Shown: positions 17,944 to 26,753 of the stretch, piece after piece | Position numbering within the stretch: position 1 is the first letter of the stretch | How the letters are laid out: every line of letters begins with the position of its first letter | NCBI GenBank assembly: GCA_030524105.1 | Contig: JAUNHE010000004.1 | Coordinates: 62,001 to 126,000, forward strand | Reading direction: 5' to 3' | DNA: 64,000 nucleotides | Source: Rothia sp. (in: high G+C Gram-positive bacteria) | Lineage (GTDB): Bacteria > Actinomycetota > Actinomycetes > Actinomycetales > Micrococcaceae | Made by a program: the position numbers and the translations under genes | Notes under the pieces: generated by a model | Told to the model about the DNA's origin: nothing | Databases searched by the model: none | The model's input: the letters and a program-made list of their open reading frames with translations, nothing else

Positions 17944-18414
17944 ATGGTTCAGATTACACTGTCAACTGCCGATATAGCACAAACTCTGCATCCGGTATTT
18001 GATGAACAAATTATTAACTACGGTGCCTACAATCTTGTGTTTGCCAGTGGAACAGCCGTCTACCGCAACCCCGATATCGCCCAACACCAGGACGCTGACC
18101 AGCAGTATTTTTTGATTGGCTACAAGGATCAGCCCAGTGAGATTGTGCTAGCCCCCCTGCATCTGCCCAGCGTTACTGCGGCCGGAACCCCTACTGCTAT
18201 TGATAACACCAATGCCATTCGAGCTTATACAGTCAGTGAAGACACCTTTGGGCTTGAATCAACAAACGGCTCATCCTTTATCCTAACCCTGCCTGCCTTA
18301 ATGCAGATCACCACCTACCAGGGCAGCGGCCTGCTGGACCAGTCACGAGATATCGAAGACTTTCAGCAGTTTCTCTTAAGCTCCTGGCTTGAGGGCAGCG
18401 ATATTGGCCAGTGA
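17944..18414 (+). CDS. Hypothetical protein, 156 aa
   Basis: No family recognised. The protein has no signal peptide or membrane segment, is acidic (many Asp/Glu, Gln-rich), and looks beta-rich with an aromatic pattern (YGAYNLVFASGTAVYRNP). Codon use resembles its neighbours, which favours a real gene. It stands alone, divergent from the ilvB leader, and ends about 40 nt before a strong bidirectional terminator. The start ATG has no clear SD (an AT-rich upstream region). Confidence 0.65.
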   Translation: MVQITLSTADIAQTLHPVFDEQIINYGAYNLVFASGTAVYRNPDIAQHQDADQQYFLIGYKDQPSEIVLAPLHLPSVTAAGTPTAIDNTNAIRAYTVSEDTFGLESTNGSSFILTLPALMQITTYQGSGLLDQSRDIEDFQQFLLSSWLEGSDIGQ

Positions 18415-18455
18415 GGCTTGTGTTCCGACAAGCGGGAGGCTAGCCGACAGAGACG

Positions 18456-18490
18456 AAAAAGGAGTCAGTATTTTATACTGACTCCTTTTT
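18456..18490. terminator. Strong bidirectional terminator
   Basis: A perfect 16-bp stem (AAAAAGGAGTCAGTAT and ATACTGACTCCTTTTT) with a 3-nt loop. Because A and T runs flank the GC core on both sides it can end the plus-strand gene at 17944-18414 and the minus-strand tRNA-Lys. Confidence 0.93.
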
Positions 18491-18495
18491 TACTG

Positions 18496-18568
18496 TGCGC
18501 CCCCTGGGACTCGAACCCAGAACCCATTGATTAAGAGTCAATTGCTCTGCCAATTGAGCTAGAGGCGC
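18496..18568 (-). tRNA. tRNA-Lys (anticodon CTT)
   Basis: 73 nt. The acceptor GCGCCTC pairs with GGGGCGC (one G-U). The anticodon stem ATTGA/TCAAT holds loop CTCTTAA, anticodon CTT. The T arm CTGGGTTCGAGTCCCAG is intact and the discriminator is A. No CCA is encoded. Confidence 0.96.
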
Positions 18569-18601
18569 CTAACAATCCGGACCGGATCGCAACGAAAAAT
18601 A

Positions 18602-18630
18602 ACTATACAGACAAGCCGATAGCTTGGCAA
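18602..18630 (-). promoter_or_regulatory. Promoter of tRNA-Lys
   Basis: TTGCCA and TATAGT are separated by 17 bp on the minus strand, about 34 nt upstream of the tRNA 5' end. This is one of the best promoter matches in the window. The -35 box lies inside one arm of an inverted repeat (18622-18656). Confidence 0.75.
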
Positions 18631-18656
18631 CTTAGGCTGACCCTTTGTTGCCAAGC
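18622..18656. repeat. 10-bp perfect inverted repeat at the tRNA-Lys promoter
   Basis: GCTTGGCAAC (18622-18631) and GTTGCCAAGC (18647-18656) flank a 15-nt spacer. One arm contains the tRNA-Lys -35 box; the other ends 12 nt before the MarR stop. It could be the 3' hairpin of the MarR mRNA or an operator. Confidence 0.6.
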
Positions 18657-18668
18657 GCACAAAACAGT

Positions 18669-19259
18669 CTACTCGGAGGAGTCAAGATCCGCTGAAATAG
18701 TATCCAAAACAGCAGTAATTGGTCCCTGAGGCTGGGAGTTTATTCCCGCCCCATCAGCTGCTGTCAGGGAAACCGGGCTTTCCGCTAAGCCAAGGGCAGC
18801 ACGGTGCTCATCGTTAGCTCCCTGCAAGACCGCCTCGTTGCCCTCTTGCTCTGCAAGCTCCCGGACAATACGTACCAGCATTTCCCGAAACTGCGGTTGG
18901 GCAAGCTCACCGGTTGAGGCAAGCTGCTGATCAATGTCTTCGGCCTGGGCCAAGACTTCTTTACCCTTAGATGTGATACCCAAGAGATAGCTGCGGCGAT
19001 CCACGGTGTTGCGGGTGCGAAAGACGTGACCGTGAGCTTCCAAGCGAGCCAGGGTTTTTCCCATCGTTTGCGCTTGTACCCCCACAATTGAAGCAACCCT
19101 GACCTGTGAAACAGTACCCTCGCGGGCAATAACGCCCAGGGCAGTGACACCGGCGTGAGTCAATCCCAACTCTTTGAGCTGATTATTCCAGCTGTGTTCC
19201 AGCATACGAGCCGCAGTAGACAATAAACGATTAATAGACCAATTACCAATATCAGGCAT
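18669..19259 (-). CDS. MarR family transcriptional regulator
   Basis: 196 aa. The winged-helix region spans about residues 30-125: the recognition helix is in VGVQAQTMGKTLARLEAHG and the wing in NTVDRRSYLLGITSKG. The C-terminal 60 residues are a low-complexity tail beyond the usual family length of about 150. It is divergent from the bcp peroxiredoxin gene, so it may respond to oxidants and control that gene or itself. The ligand is unknown. Confidence 0.9.
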   Translation of the reverse strand: MPDIGNWSINRLLSTAARMLEHSWNNQLKELGLTHAGVTALGVIAREGTVSQVRVASIVGVQAQTMGKTLARLEAHGHVFRTRNTVDRRSYLLGITSKGKEVLAQAEDIDQQLASTGELAQPQFREMLVRIVRELAEQEGNEAVLQGANDEHRAALGLAESPVSLTAADGAGINSQPQGPITAVLDTISADLDSSE

Positions 19260-19276
19260 GCCCCCAGTATAAACTA

Positions 19277-19300
19277 ATTGCTTGAAAAATAGTAAGTAAT
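19277..19300. promoter_or_regulatory. Candidate MarR operator
   Basis: ATTGCTT and AAGTAAT form an imperfect inverted repeat (one mismatch in seven) with a 10-nt spacer, 18 nt upstream of the MarR start codon. MarR dimers bind such short palindromes and often autoregulate. The remainder of the gap up to bcp holds no gene. Confidence 0.35.
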
Positions 19301-19534
19301 CACTGTATTAAGTTTAAAAATAAATTTGGTGATGCATTTAACAGGTACATTTTTGAGGCTTATTCAGAAATCGAGCCCGCAGGTTAAGCTGGCGGCATTG
19401 GCTGCATCCAAGATGCTCCTAGACCTTTGGATGCCACCTACACTTCAGGCTAAAGTAGCAAGAGAGGGCCCGGCAAGGCTCCCCTAGCCGGCCCAAGAGG
19501 AGCTGGATCAGTAAAAGAAAGAAGAGATTACAGC

Positions 19535-20008
19535 ATGACCAAACGCTTAAGTCCGGGACAAAAGGCACCCCATTTTTCCTTGCCAGACGCGGCAGGTAAC
19601 ACCGTCAGCCTCTCTGATTACACCGGACAAAAGGTAATTATCTACTTCTACCCCCAGGCAGCCACACCGGGCTGTACCACCCAGGCCTGTGATTTTAGGG
19701 ATAATAACACCCTACTCCTGCAGCAGGGCTACCACATTTTGGGCATTTCACCCGATAAACCGGCAGCCCTGGAAAAATTTACGACAAAACAAAGTCTCAA
19801 TTTCCCCCTCCTTTCTGACAGTGACCACACAGTGGCTGGAAAATATGCCGTCTGGGGAGAAAAGAAAAACTATGGCAGAACCTACATTGGGCTAATCCGC
19901 TCTACCTTTGTCTTGGATGAAAAAGGAGAAATTGTGCTGGCCCAGTACAATGTGCGAGCCAAAGGTCATGTAGCAAGGCTCCTGGCTGATCTTAACATTT
20001 CGGCCTAG
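19535..20008 (+). CDS. bcp: Thiol peroxidase of the Bcp/PrxQ type
   Basis: 157 aa, full length. The peroxidatic and resolving cysteines are both visible in PGCTTQACDFRDN (residues about 49-61), five apart as in atypical two-cysteine Bcp proteins. It reduces hydroperoxides in the cytoplasm using thioredoxin-like donors. It is divergent from the MarR gene and followed by a short hairpin and tRNA-Leu. Confidence 0.94.
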   Translation: MTKRLSPGQKAPHFSLPDAAGNTVSLSDYTGQKVIIYFYPQAATPGCTTQACDFRDNNTLLLQQGYHILGISPDKPAALEKFTTKQSLNFPLLSDSDHTVAGKYAVWGEKKNYGRTYIGLIRSTFVLDEKGEIVLAQYNVRAKGHVARLLADLNISA

Positions 20009-20035
20009 AACCAGCCCCAAGACTGGTTGGGTTTT
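20009..20035 (+). terminator. Weak terminator after bcp
   Basis: AACCAG and CTGGTT form a 6-bp stem with an 8-nt loop, followed by GGGTTTT. It begins at the bcp stop codon. The short stem makes it only moderately convincing. Confidence 0.45.
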
Positions 20036-20062
20036 GTGCCCCCAGCCTTAATAGGGTAATAT
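20034..20062 (+). promoter_or_regulatory. Candidate promoter of tRNA-Leu
   Basis: TTGTGC and TAATAT are separated by 17 bp, with the -10 box ending 32 nt before the tRNA 5' end. It partly overlaps the tail of the bcp terminator. Confidence 0.5.
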
Positions 20063-20094
20063 CTCAGCAGGTTCTTGAATTTTCCAAGAGCCAG

Positions 20095-20176
20095 GCGCGA
20101 GTGGTGAAATTGGTAGACACGCAGGATTTAGGTTCCTGTGCCTTACGGCGTGAGGGTTCAAGTCCCTCCTTGCGCA
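20095..20176 (+). tRNA. tRNA-Leu (anticodon TAG)
   Basis: 82 nt with a long variable arm typical of class II tRNA. The acceptor GCGCGAG pairs with CTTGCGC (one G-U). The anticodon stem CAGGA/TCCTG holds loop TTTAGGT, anticodon TAG. The discriminator is A and no CCA is encoded. Confidence 0.96.
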
Positions 20177-20183
20177 CTCCAGC

Positions 20184-20210
20184 AAAGCCCAGTAGTTCTG
20201 GGCTTTCTTC
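20184..20210 (+). terminator. Terminator after tRNA-Leu
   Basis: AAAGCCCAG and CTGGGCTTT form a perfect 9-bp stem with a 5-nt loop, followed by CTTC. It directly follows the tRNA. Confidence 0.8.
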
Positions 20211-20255
20211 GTATCCGCAGAGAAAGAGCGCTTGGGCACAGAGCAGGAGGAGACC

Positions 20256-21983
20256 ATGGACAGGTCAGATATTTCTCGGCGTCACCTGCTTTCCTTCTCT
20301 GCCCTGCTTTCTGCCGGTCTGGCCTTAAGCTCCTGTTCCTCAGCAGAAAACAGCGACAACAATTCTTCCTCAACACCCCAGGAACGTGTGCTCCGGTACG
20401 CCAATGCAGCTCCAGCACCTTCGCTGGATGTAGCCAGTAGCGGCACCCTAGAAACGGCTCGGATCTCAGCCCAAATTTTAGAGCCCTTAGTAAAAGCCAA
20501 TAGTGACACCGGTGAGGCTGAGCCTGCCCTGGCCCAAGACTGGAGCCTAAGCTCCGACCAGAAAACCTATACCTTCCAGCTACGAGAAGGCGTCAGCTTT
20601 CACGACGGCAGCACCCTTGATGCTCAGGCGGTTGTCAGCAACGCTGACCGCTGGAAAAAAGCAGCCGCAGATGCCACCTCTAACGCCCATATTTCCTATC
20701 TGCAACTTTTTAGTAAGATCAACTCCAGTGACGGCAAAACCCCCTTGGTCACCGACTGCAGTGCGCAAGGGCAAACCGTTACCTTCCAGCTCTCGCGACC
20801 CTCAGCATCTTTTTTAAAGGCCCTCACTCAGCCAGCCTTTGGCATAGCCGCCCCGGCAGCCCTTAATGCCCAGGGCCGCTTTAACAAACTACCGGTAGGT
20901 ACCGGCGCCTACCTTCTTGAATCCTGGGACGGCAAAGAAGCTATCCTCTCACGCTACGCCAACTACTGGGGCCAGTCTCCCCAGGTAGACAAAATACATT
21001 TTTTAACCATATCCAGTGCTAGCAAACGCTACTATGCCATGCAAACCAAGCAGCTAGATATCTATGACCTTGTAGGTATGGCCCACTACGTTGATCTGGC
21101 CAAGGCCGGCAACCTCATCCAACCTCGAGACCCCTATGCCATCAGCTACTTAAGCATTAACCTAAACAACAAACTCTTTAAAGACATTCGGATTCGCCAG
21201 GCTCTAGCTCACGCCCTTAACCGTGATGCTGCCGTTAAAAACCTCTACCCACAAGGCACTAGAATAGCCAATGACTTTTTACCCTCCCTGTTTATGATGC
21301 AGGATGAGAGCACTTCTGCCTTCTACGCCTACCAGCTCTCTAAGGCACAAGAACTCCTTAAAGCTGCCGGCTACAATCGTGAAAAAATTGAGTTTTACTA
21401 CCCCACCGATGTTTCCCTAGCCTTCTTACCCGAACCGGAGGCCATGTATGCTGCCTTATCGGCAGATCTCATCAAGGCCGGTTTTAACGTTGTTCCCAAG
21501 CCCATTCCTTGGGGCCAAGGCTACTTGGATGACATCAGCGCTTCCTCCAGCAGTAGAGGCCTGGCCCTGACCGGTTTTGTAGGCTCTTATAGGGACCCAA
21601 ATGCCTTCTACTCACGGGTACTAGCCACCACTTCTGAAGTTATCGACGCATCCTCCGACTCGACGGCACCGGCCCAAGAAGCCCTATCAGAAGAAGAAAT
21701 CCGCCAACAGGCACAAACTCCTAGCCCCAGCGCTAGCAGTCAAGAACAAGAACCAACCGTCACCTACCAGCAAATCATGCAGCAGATCCGCACTGCTGAT
21801 GAACTCACCAGCCACGAGGAACGTAAGGAAGCCTATAAAAATATTAATAAACTAGTTGCCCAACTTATGCCGGCAGTACCTATCGCCTATCCGGTCTCTG
21901 CCGTTGCCTTAGGGAGCAAGGTCAGTTACTACCCCCTCAGCGCTACCGCTATTAGCGACTTCAGTAAAATTTCTATGACCTAG
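20256..21983 (+). CDS. ABC transporter substrate-binding lipoprotein (peptide/oligosaccharide type)
   Basis: 575 aa from the ATG at 20256, chosen over the TTG at 20232 because AGGAGGAGA lies just before it. The signal peptide contains SRRHLLSFSALL and a lipobox LSSC, so it may be Tat-exported and lipid-anchored. The fold is the SBP family 5 type: LRYANAAPAPSLDVASSG at the start, then DWSLSSDQKTYTFQLREGV and the conserved IRQALAHALNRDA. No permease or ATPase gene is adjacent, so its transporter is elsewhere and the ligand is unknown. A Ser/Gln/Glu-rich insert lies near residues 460-500. Confidence 0.9.
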   Translation: MDRSDISRRHLLSFSALLSAGLALSSCSSAENSDNNSSSTPQERVLRYANAAPAPSLDVASSGTLETARISAQILEPLVKANSDTGEAEPALAQDWSLSSDQKTYTFQLREGVSFHDGSTLDAQAVVSNADRWKKAAADATSNAHISYLQLFSKINSSDGKTPLVTDCSAQGQTVTFQLSRPSASFLKALTQPAFGIAAPAALNAQGRFNKLPVGTGAYLLESWDGKEAILSRYANYWGQSPQVDKIHFLTISSASKRYYAMQTKQLDIYDLVGMAHYVDLAKAGNLIQPRDPYAISYLSINLNNKLFKDIRIRQALAHALNRDAAVKNLYPQGTRIANDFLPSLFMMQDESTSAFYAYQLSKAQELLKAAGYNREKIEFYYPTDVSLAFLPEPEAMYAALSADLIKAGFNVVPKPIPWGQGYLDDISASSSSRGLALTGFVGSYRDPNAFYSRVLATTSEVIDASSDSTAPAQEALSEEEIRQQAQTPSPSASSQEQEPTVTYQQIMQQIRTADELTSHEERKEAYKNINKLVAQLMPAVPIAYPVSAVALGSKVSYYPLSATAISDFSKISMT

Positions 21984-22103
21984 CTTCTTGGAAAAACGGG
22001 TTTTACCAACCTAAGAAGCCGGCAATATTAGGATTTTTAGGCCGCAAAGAGTTAGTCTAAAGTTTGTCATGCATCTACGCCAAACTTATTATGGAGAAGA
22101 ACC

Positions 22104-23579
22104 GTGGCCTTAACGGAATCAACCGATGTTGTGCTTGTCGGTGGCGGCATTATGAGTGCAACCCTAGGTGTTTTACTCAAAGAACTTGAGCCTTCCTGGA
22201 ATATTATTCTTCTTGAACGTCTTGACCGAGTAGCTCAAGAGTCCTCAAACCCCTGGAATAATGCCGGAACCGGGCACTCTGCACTGTGCGAACTCAACTA
22301 CACCCCCCTAGGAAAAGACGGCACGGTTGCCACCGAGAAGGCGCTGGGTATTAATGAGCAGTTTCAGGTTTCACGCCAGTTCTGGGCTTCGTTGCTGGCA
22401 GAAAAGAAACTAAAAAACGCCGACTTCATTAATGCGGTCCCCCACATGTCCTTGGTTTTTAACCAGGACCACTGCGATTACTTAGCCAAACGTCACGCAG
22501 CCTTGAGGGCAGAGAAGCTCTTTGAAAGAATGGAATTCTCCCAAGATCGGGATCAGATTGCCCAGTGGGCACCCCTAACCGTGGCGGGGCGGCCAGAAAG
22601 CCAGGCTATTGCCGCCAATTGGTCCCCAGAAGGAACCGACGTCGATTTTGGTGAGCTAACCAGCCAAATGGTCAGCTACTTAATCCAGCAGGGAGTGCAG
22701 GTCCGCTTTGGCCAGCAGGTCAGCAATCTTTGCCAGGAAACTAATTCTTCCTGGACCGTCACGGTTAAAAACCGGCTTAACTCCAGCGAAGATAGCAGCA
22801 TTAACTGTAAATTTCTCTTTTTAGGCGCCGGCGGCGGCGCCCTGCACCTACTGCAAAAATCCGGCATCAAAGAGGGTAAAGGTTACGGCGGTTTCCCGGT
22901 TTCTGGCCTCTTTTTACGCAATACTAACCAGCAGACCGCCCAGGAGCACCATGCCAAGGTCTACGGGCAGGCATCTGTGGGAGCTCCCCCTATGTCCGTA
23001 CCCCACCTAGATAGCCGCTTTGTGGCCGGAAAAAAGTCCCTACTTTTTGGCCCCTACGCCGGTTTTAAAACTAATTTCTTAAAACAGGGATCCCTCTTTG
23101 ACTTTCCGCTTTCCTTCCGAGCTAACAACTTTTACCCCATGATCCGAGCAGGCTTGGACAACATAGACTTAACCAAGTACCTGATCAGTGAATTACTGAA
23201 AGACCGGCAAGCCCGCCTTAAACTCCTCTATGACTACTATCCCCAGGCCCAGGCGGATGACTGGGAATTAATCACAGCCGGTCAGCGGGTACAGGTCATC
23301 AAAAAGGATAAGCAAAAGGGCGGCATCTTGCAGTTTGGCACTGAGCTTATTACCGCTTCCGACGGATCTATTGCTGCCCTGCTAGGAGCTTCTCCCGGTG
23401 CCTCTACGGCCGTACCCATCATGCTCAACCTTGTACAGCGCTGCTTCCCCAACCGTGTTGACCCCTGGCAGTCCCGTATTAAAGAACTGGTTCCTGCCTA
23501 CGGTGTTAAACTCAACGACAACCCCAAGCTGGCCGACGAAATAATGGCCCATACCGCCCAGGTTTTGGCCATAGATTAG
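22104..23579 (+). CDS. mqo: Malate:quinone oxidoreductase
   Basis: 491 aa, FAD-dependent membrane-peripheral enzyme that oxidises malate to oxaloacetate and passes electrons to quinone. The N-terminal dinucleotide-binding motif is VVLVGGGIMSATLGVLL, followed by the family signature NPWNNAGTGHSALCELNYTP. The C-terminus carries LLGASPGASTAVPIMLNL. The start is GTG with GGAGAAG upstream; a nearby ATG at 22091 is out of frame. It is a single-gene unit. Confidence 0.96.
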   Translation: MALTESTDVVLVGGGIMSATLGVLLKELEPSWNIILLERLDRVAQESSNPWNNAGTGHSALCELNYTPLGKDGTVATEKALGINEQFQVSRQFWASLLAEKKLKNADFINAVPHMSLVFNQDHCDYLAKRHAALRAEKLFERMEFSQDRDQIAQWAPLTVAGRPESQAIAANWSPEGTDVDFGELTSQMVSYLIQQGVQVRFGQQVSNLCQETNSSWTVTVKNRLNSSEDSSINCKFLFLGAGGGALHLLQKSGIKEGKGYGGFPVSGLFLRNTNQQTAQEHHAKVYGQASVGAPPMSVPHLDSRFVAGKKSLLFGPYAGFKTNFLKQGSLFDFPLSFRANNFYPMIRAGLDNIDLTKYLISELLKDRQARLKLLYDYYPQAQADDWELITAGQRVQVIKKDKQKGGILQFGTELITASDGSIAALLGASPGASTAVPIMLNLVQRCFPNRVDPWQSRIKELVPAYGVKLNDNPKLADEIMAHTAQVLAID

Positions 23580-23669
23580 TGGAAGTAGGGGCTAATCAGC
23601 CAGCTTATGAGCAGCATACGGTAAGCTTGCTCCGTAGTCTATTAACACCGGCAGCTGAGGATCCCCTAC

Positions 23670-24770
23670 ATGTCTCTAGCAGAAGAAACGGTACAGCGAG
23701 CGCACCCGGACTATACAAAAGTCCAGCAGAAACCCCATCGGATACACCAGATTGGCCCCGCCGGCTGGAAGTATGCCTTTAAGCGGGCCCTGAGTGAATT
23801 TTTGGCTGATGGCTGTATGGATCTAGCTGCAGCGCTGACCTACTTTGCGGTACTTTCTATTTTTCCCGCTCTCTTGGCTGTTGTCTCCTTGCTGGGTGTT
23901 TTTGGGCAAGGAGAGCAGACCAAGCAGGCTATTTTGGATTTTCTTGCCGATTACGCGCCTGCGGAAGTGCTGACTTTAGTCAGTGAGCCTATTGCCCAGT
24001 TAACCTCCTCCTCTGCTGCTAATCTAGCTTTATTGACCGGTCTTATTGGCTCTCTGTGGACTGCTTCAGGCTATGTAGGTGCTTTTGGCCGTTCTTTAAA
24101 TAGGATTTACGGTGTCGTGGAGGGCCGTCCTATCTGGGTTTTAAGACCCTGGAATCTTCTCATTACTGCTGTCTTGGTTTTGATTGTTGTTTTGATGCTG
24201 CTGGTGCTCCTGCTGAGCGGTTCTGTACTGGATTTTATTAATGAAGCCTTGCCCAACCTTGATTTAACCGGTTTTACCAATATTTGGATGTGGTTTCGCT
24301 GGCCGGTGATTTTTTTGCTAGCTGTGCTGCTGATCGCTTTGCTTTACTACGGTACTCCTAATGTGAAACAGCCCAAATTACGCTGGATTTCTCCTGGAGC
24401 TTTTGTTGCTCTTGTTGTGATGGCTCTTGCAGGTTTAGGTTTTTCCTTCTATGTCTCTAATTTTGGTAAATATAATGCAACCTACGGCACTATTGCCGGT
24501 GTTATTGTGCTGCTGCTTTTTATTTGGATTATGAACTGTGTCCTGCTCTTGGGGGCGCAGATTGATGCGGAAATTGAGCGTAGTCGGGAGCTCTATGCCG
24601 GCATTGTGGCAGAAAGATCTATTCAGTTGCAGCCTCGCTCACAAGCTCAGGCTGCCAAGCTTGTGGAGAAGAAAGAAAAGCTTATTGAGCAGGGCCGGGA
24701 TATTCGTCTGCAACATAATGGGCTTGACTATGCCCGGGCGGTTAAGACTATGGATAAGAATCCTCGGTGA
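23670..24770 (+). CDS. YihY/BrkB family membrane protein
   Basis: 366 aa with about six transmembrane segments after a polar N-terminus of some 40 residues. The family motifs CMDLAAALTYFAVLSIFPALL and LYYGTPNVKQPKLRWISPGA are present. The C-terminal 60 residues are basic and cytoplasmic. The biochemical role of the family is unsettled (it was once mis-assigned as RNase BN). Its stop overlaps the start of the next gene by 4 nt (GTGA). Confidence 0.9.
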   Translation: MSLAEETVQRAHPDYTKVQQKPHRIHQIGPAGWKYAFKRALSEFLADGCMDLAAALTYFAVLSIFPALLAVVSLLGVFGQGEQTKQAILDFLADYAPAEVLTLVSEPIAQLTSSSAANLALLTGLIGSLWTASGYVGAFGRSLNRIYGVVEGRPIWVLRPWNLLITAVLVLIVVLMLLVLLLSGSVLDFINEALPNLDLTGFTNIWMWFRWPVIFLLAVLLIALLYYGTPNVKQPKLRWISPGAFVALVVMALAGLGFSFYVSNFGKYNATYGTIAGVIVLLLFIWIMNCVLLLGAQIDAEIERSRELYAGIVAERSIQLQPRSQAQAAKLVEKKEKLIEQGRDIRLQHNGLDYARAVKTMDKNPR

Positions 24771-25564
24771 ACTACTACCGGTTTGAGCCGGGGCAGCCTG
24801 TAACCCGCCCGGCCCTGCTTATTCACGGTTTTGCCAGTAACCCCCTAGAGCTCTGGGAACAGACTGGCTGGCTTAAGGTTCTGCTACAGGCGGGAATCCC
24901 CTGCCTGGTCCTAGAGTTACCTCATCACGGTAGCGCCGATTTTAAAGAAGGTTTTGCTGGGCGGCTAGGGCGGGTGGAGCCGGCTGGGCAGCTTTCTTTA
25001 AAGGGAAAGTTCAGCTACGCTGCTGTGACCGAGGCGCTTGCCGGCCTCTGCCAGACTTTGGGTCAGCAGCTGCATTTGGTTGGGTATTCGCTGGGTAGCT
25101 TTATTGCCCATGATTTTGCTGGCAGCTACAGCCAGCAGCTGCTTTCTCTTACCCTAGCCGGTATGCCAACCCAGGATCAGCTCCCCCAGTTAAGAGAGCA
25201 TTTTTCTTGTGCCGGTCCTAGCCTGCCTGCCAAGGGCTCTGAACTTTATCCTCTTTTTGAGCAAATTATTGCTTCTTCTCTTATTAAAAGGCAGTCCCTG
25301 GCCCGCTTTATAAACCAGCTACCGGAGTATTCCTTAGCTGGCAAGGCTCTTCCTAGCTGTCCAACCTTACTGATCAGGGGCAGCCGGGATCAGATAGCTA
25401 CAGCACCTCGGAGTCTGGCTGCTGACTTAGCGGCTGCTGGCCGGCAGTACCGGCAAGTAGAGGTTAAGGGCAGAGACCATGTCAATGCGTTGACCAGCGC
25501 CTACTTTAAGAAAACTGTTCGGGATTGGATTCTGGGTTGGGAGCAGGCAGATTGCAGAAAATAA
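24767..25564 (+). CDS. Alpha/beta hydrolase
   Basis: 265 aa. The oxyanion loop is LLIHGFASNPLELWEQ, the nucleophile elbow GYSLGS (Ser near residue 110), and the catalytic His lies in GRDHVNALT close to the C-terminus. The Asp is probably in RGSRDQIATAP. It starts at GTG in a 4-nt overlap with the YihY gene, which suggests coupled translation. The substrate is unknown. Confidence 0.87.
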   Translation: MNYYRFEPGQPVTRPALLIHGFASNPLELWEQTGWLKVLLQAGIPCLVLELPHHGSADFKEGFAGRLGRVEPAGQLSLKGKFSYAAVTEALAGLCQTLGQQLHLVGYSLGSFIAHDFAGSYSQQLLSLTLAGMPTQDQLPQLREHFSCAGPSLPAKGSELYPLFEQIIASSLIKRQSLARFINQLPEYSLAGKALPSCPTLLIRGSRDQIATAPRSLAADLAAAGRQYRQVEVKGRDHVNALTSAYFKKTVRDWILGWEQADCRK

Positions 25565-25634
25565 GCATCCAGACATTATTTTTGCTAGCAAGCATCGGGT
25601 AGGCTAGTCACAAAAGCCTCTAAGCAGCTTAACC

Positions 25635-26744
25635 ATGAGAGAAGATTCAAGGATGCACACAGTTAAAGCCCTTGTTGCCTTAGCCAAAAACGAGCCAGCA
25701 GTTGTTACCACTATTCATGTACCTAACCCTGGGCCCGGTGAAGCCCTGGTTAAGGTTCTTACCTGTGGGGTCTGCCAGACTGATCAGCACTATATTGCCG
25801 GTGGTGTGGGTAATAATTACCCCTATCTCTTAGGGCATGAGTCAGCTGGGATTGTTGAAGAAGTGGGCCCTGACGTCAGCAGGGTGCAGCCCGGTGACTT
25901 TGTTATTCTTAACTGGCGGGCAGTGTGCGGTGAATGCCGAGCCTGCGCTAAAGGCCAGCCACAGTACTGTTTTAATAGCGCCAATGCCCAGCAGAAAATG
26001 ACCTTAGCCGATGGTACTGAGCTTGAAGCGGCCCTGGGCATCGGCTCTTTTGCCGAGAAAACCTTGGTAGCGGCTGGCCAATGCACTAAAATCGAGGCAG
26101 ATCTAACCCCCCAACAATATGCTGCTGTTGGCCTGCTGGGCTGTGGGGTTACTGCCGGCCTGGGGGCTGTGCTCAATACCGGCCAGCTTAAAGCCGGGGA
26201 ATCACTGGCTGTTTTTGGTTGTGGCGGTGTTGGAAGTGCGGCTATTGCTGCCGGCAAACTTGCTGGAGCAACCACCATCATTGCTGTGGATATTGATGAG
26301 CAAAAACTAGCCCGGGCCCGTGAGCTGGGAGCAACCCACACCGTAAATTCTGCCCAGACAGACGCTGTTGCTGCCATTAAAGAGCTTACGGGAGGTTTTG
26401 GGGCGGATCTGGTTATTGATGCTGTGGGCATTGCTCAGACCTTCAAAGAGGCCTTCTATGCCCGTGATCTTGCCGGGCGCCTCGTGCTTGTTGGGGTACC
26501 GGCTCCGGGAACCAGCTGGGATATCCCCCTTGACCAGGTTTTTGGTCTGGGTGGCTCCATTAAATCTGCCTGGTATGGGGATACTCTTCCTTCACGGGAT
26601 TTTCCTATGTTTGTTGACCAGTACCGGCTGGGCAGGCTGGACCTGGATGCTTTTGTCTCTGAAAGGATCAGCTTAGAGCAGGTTAACGAAGCCTTTGAGA
26701 CTATGAAAACGGGCAAGGTACTGCGTTCGGTTGTTGAATTTTAG
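25635..26744 (+). CDS. mscR: S-(hydroxymethyl)mycothiol dehydrogenase
   Basis: 369 aa, zinc-dependent medium-chain dehydrogenase. Catalytic zinc ligands are in CGVCQTD and GHESAG; the structural zinc cysteines are in [15 protein letters not shown]; the NAD site is [10 protein letters not shown]. It most resembles the mycothiol-dependent formaldehyde dehydrogenase (M. tuberculosis Rv2259), and the next gene is an MBL hydrolase as in Rv2259-Rv2260. The start is ambiguous: Met7 at 25653 has a better SD than 25635. It implies the organism makes mycothiol. Confidence 0.85.
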   Translation: MREDSRMHTVKALVALAKNEPAVVTTIHVPNPGPGEALVKVLTCGVCQTDQHYIAGGVGNNYPYLLGHESAGIVEEVGPDVSRVQPGDFVILNWRAVCGECRACAKGQPQYCFNSANAQQKMTLADGTELEAALGIGSFAEKTLVAAGQCTKIEADLTPQQYAAVGLLGCGVTAGLGAVLNTGQLKAGESLAVFGCGGVGSAAIAAGKLAGATTIIAVDIDEQKLARARELGATHTVNSAQTDAVAAIKELTGGFGADLVIDAVGIAQTFKEAFYARDLAGRLVLVGVPAPGTSWDIPLDQVFGLGGSIKSAWYGDTLPSRDFPMFVDQYRLGRLDLDAFVSERISLEQVNEAFETMKTGKVLRSVVEF

Positions 26745-26753
26745 GAGCAGGGT

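Noticed and set aside
23579-23782. 67-aa plus-strand ORF between mqo and yihY
   Set aside because: It mostly overlaps the yihY start in another frame and has no SD or recognisable motif.
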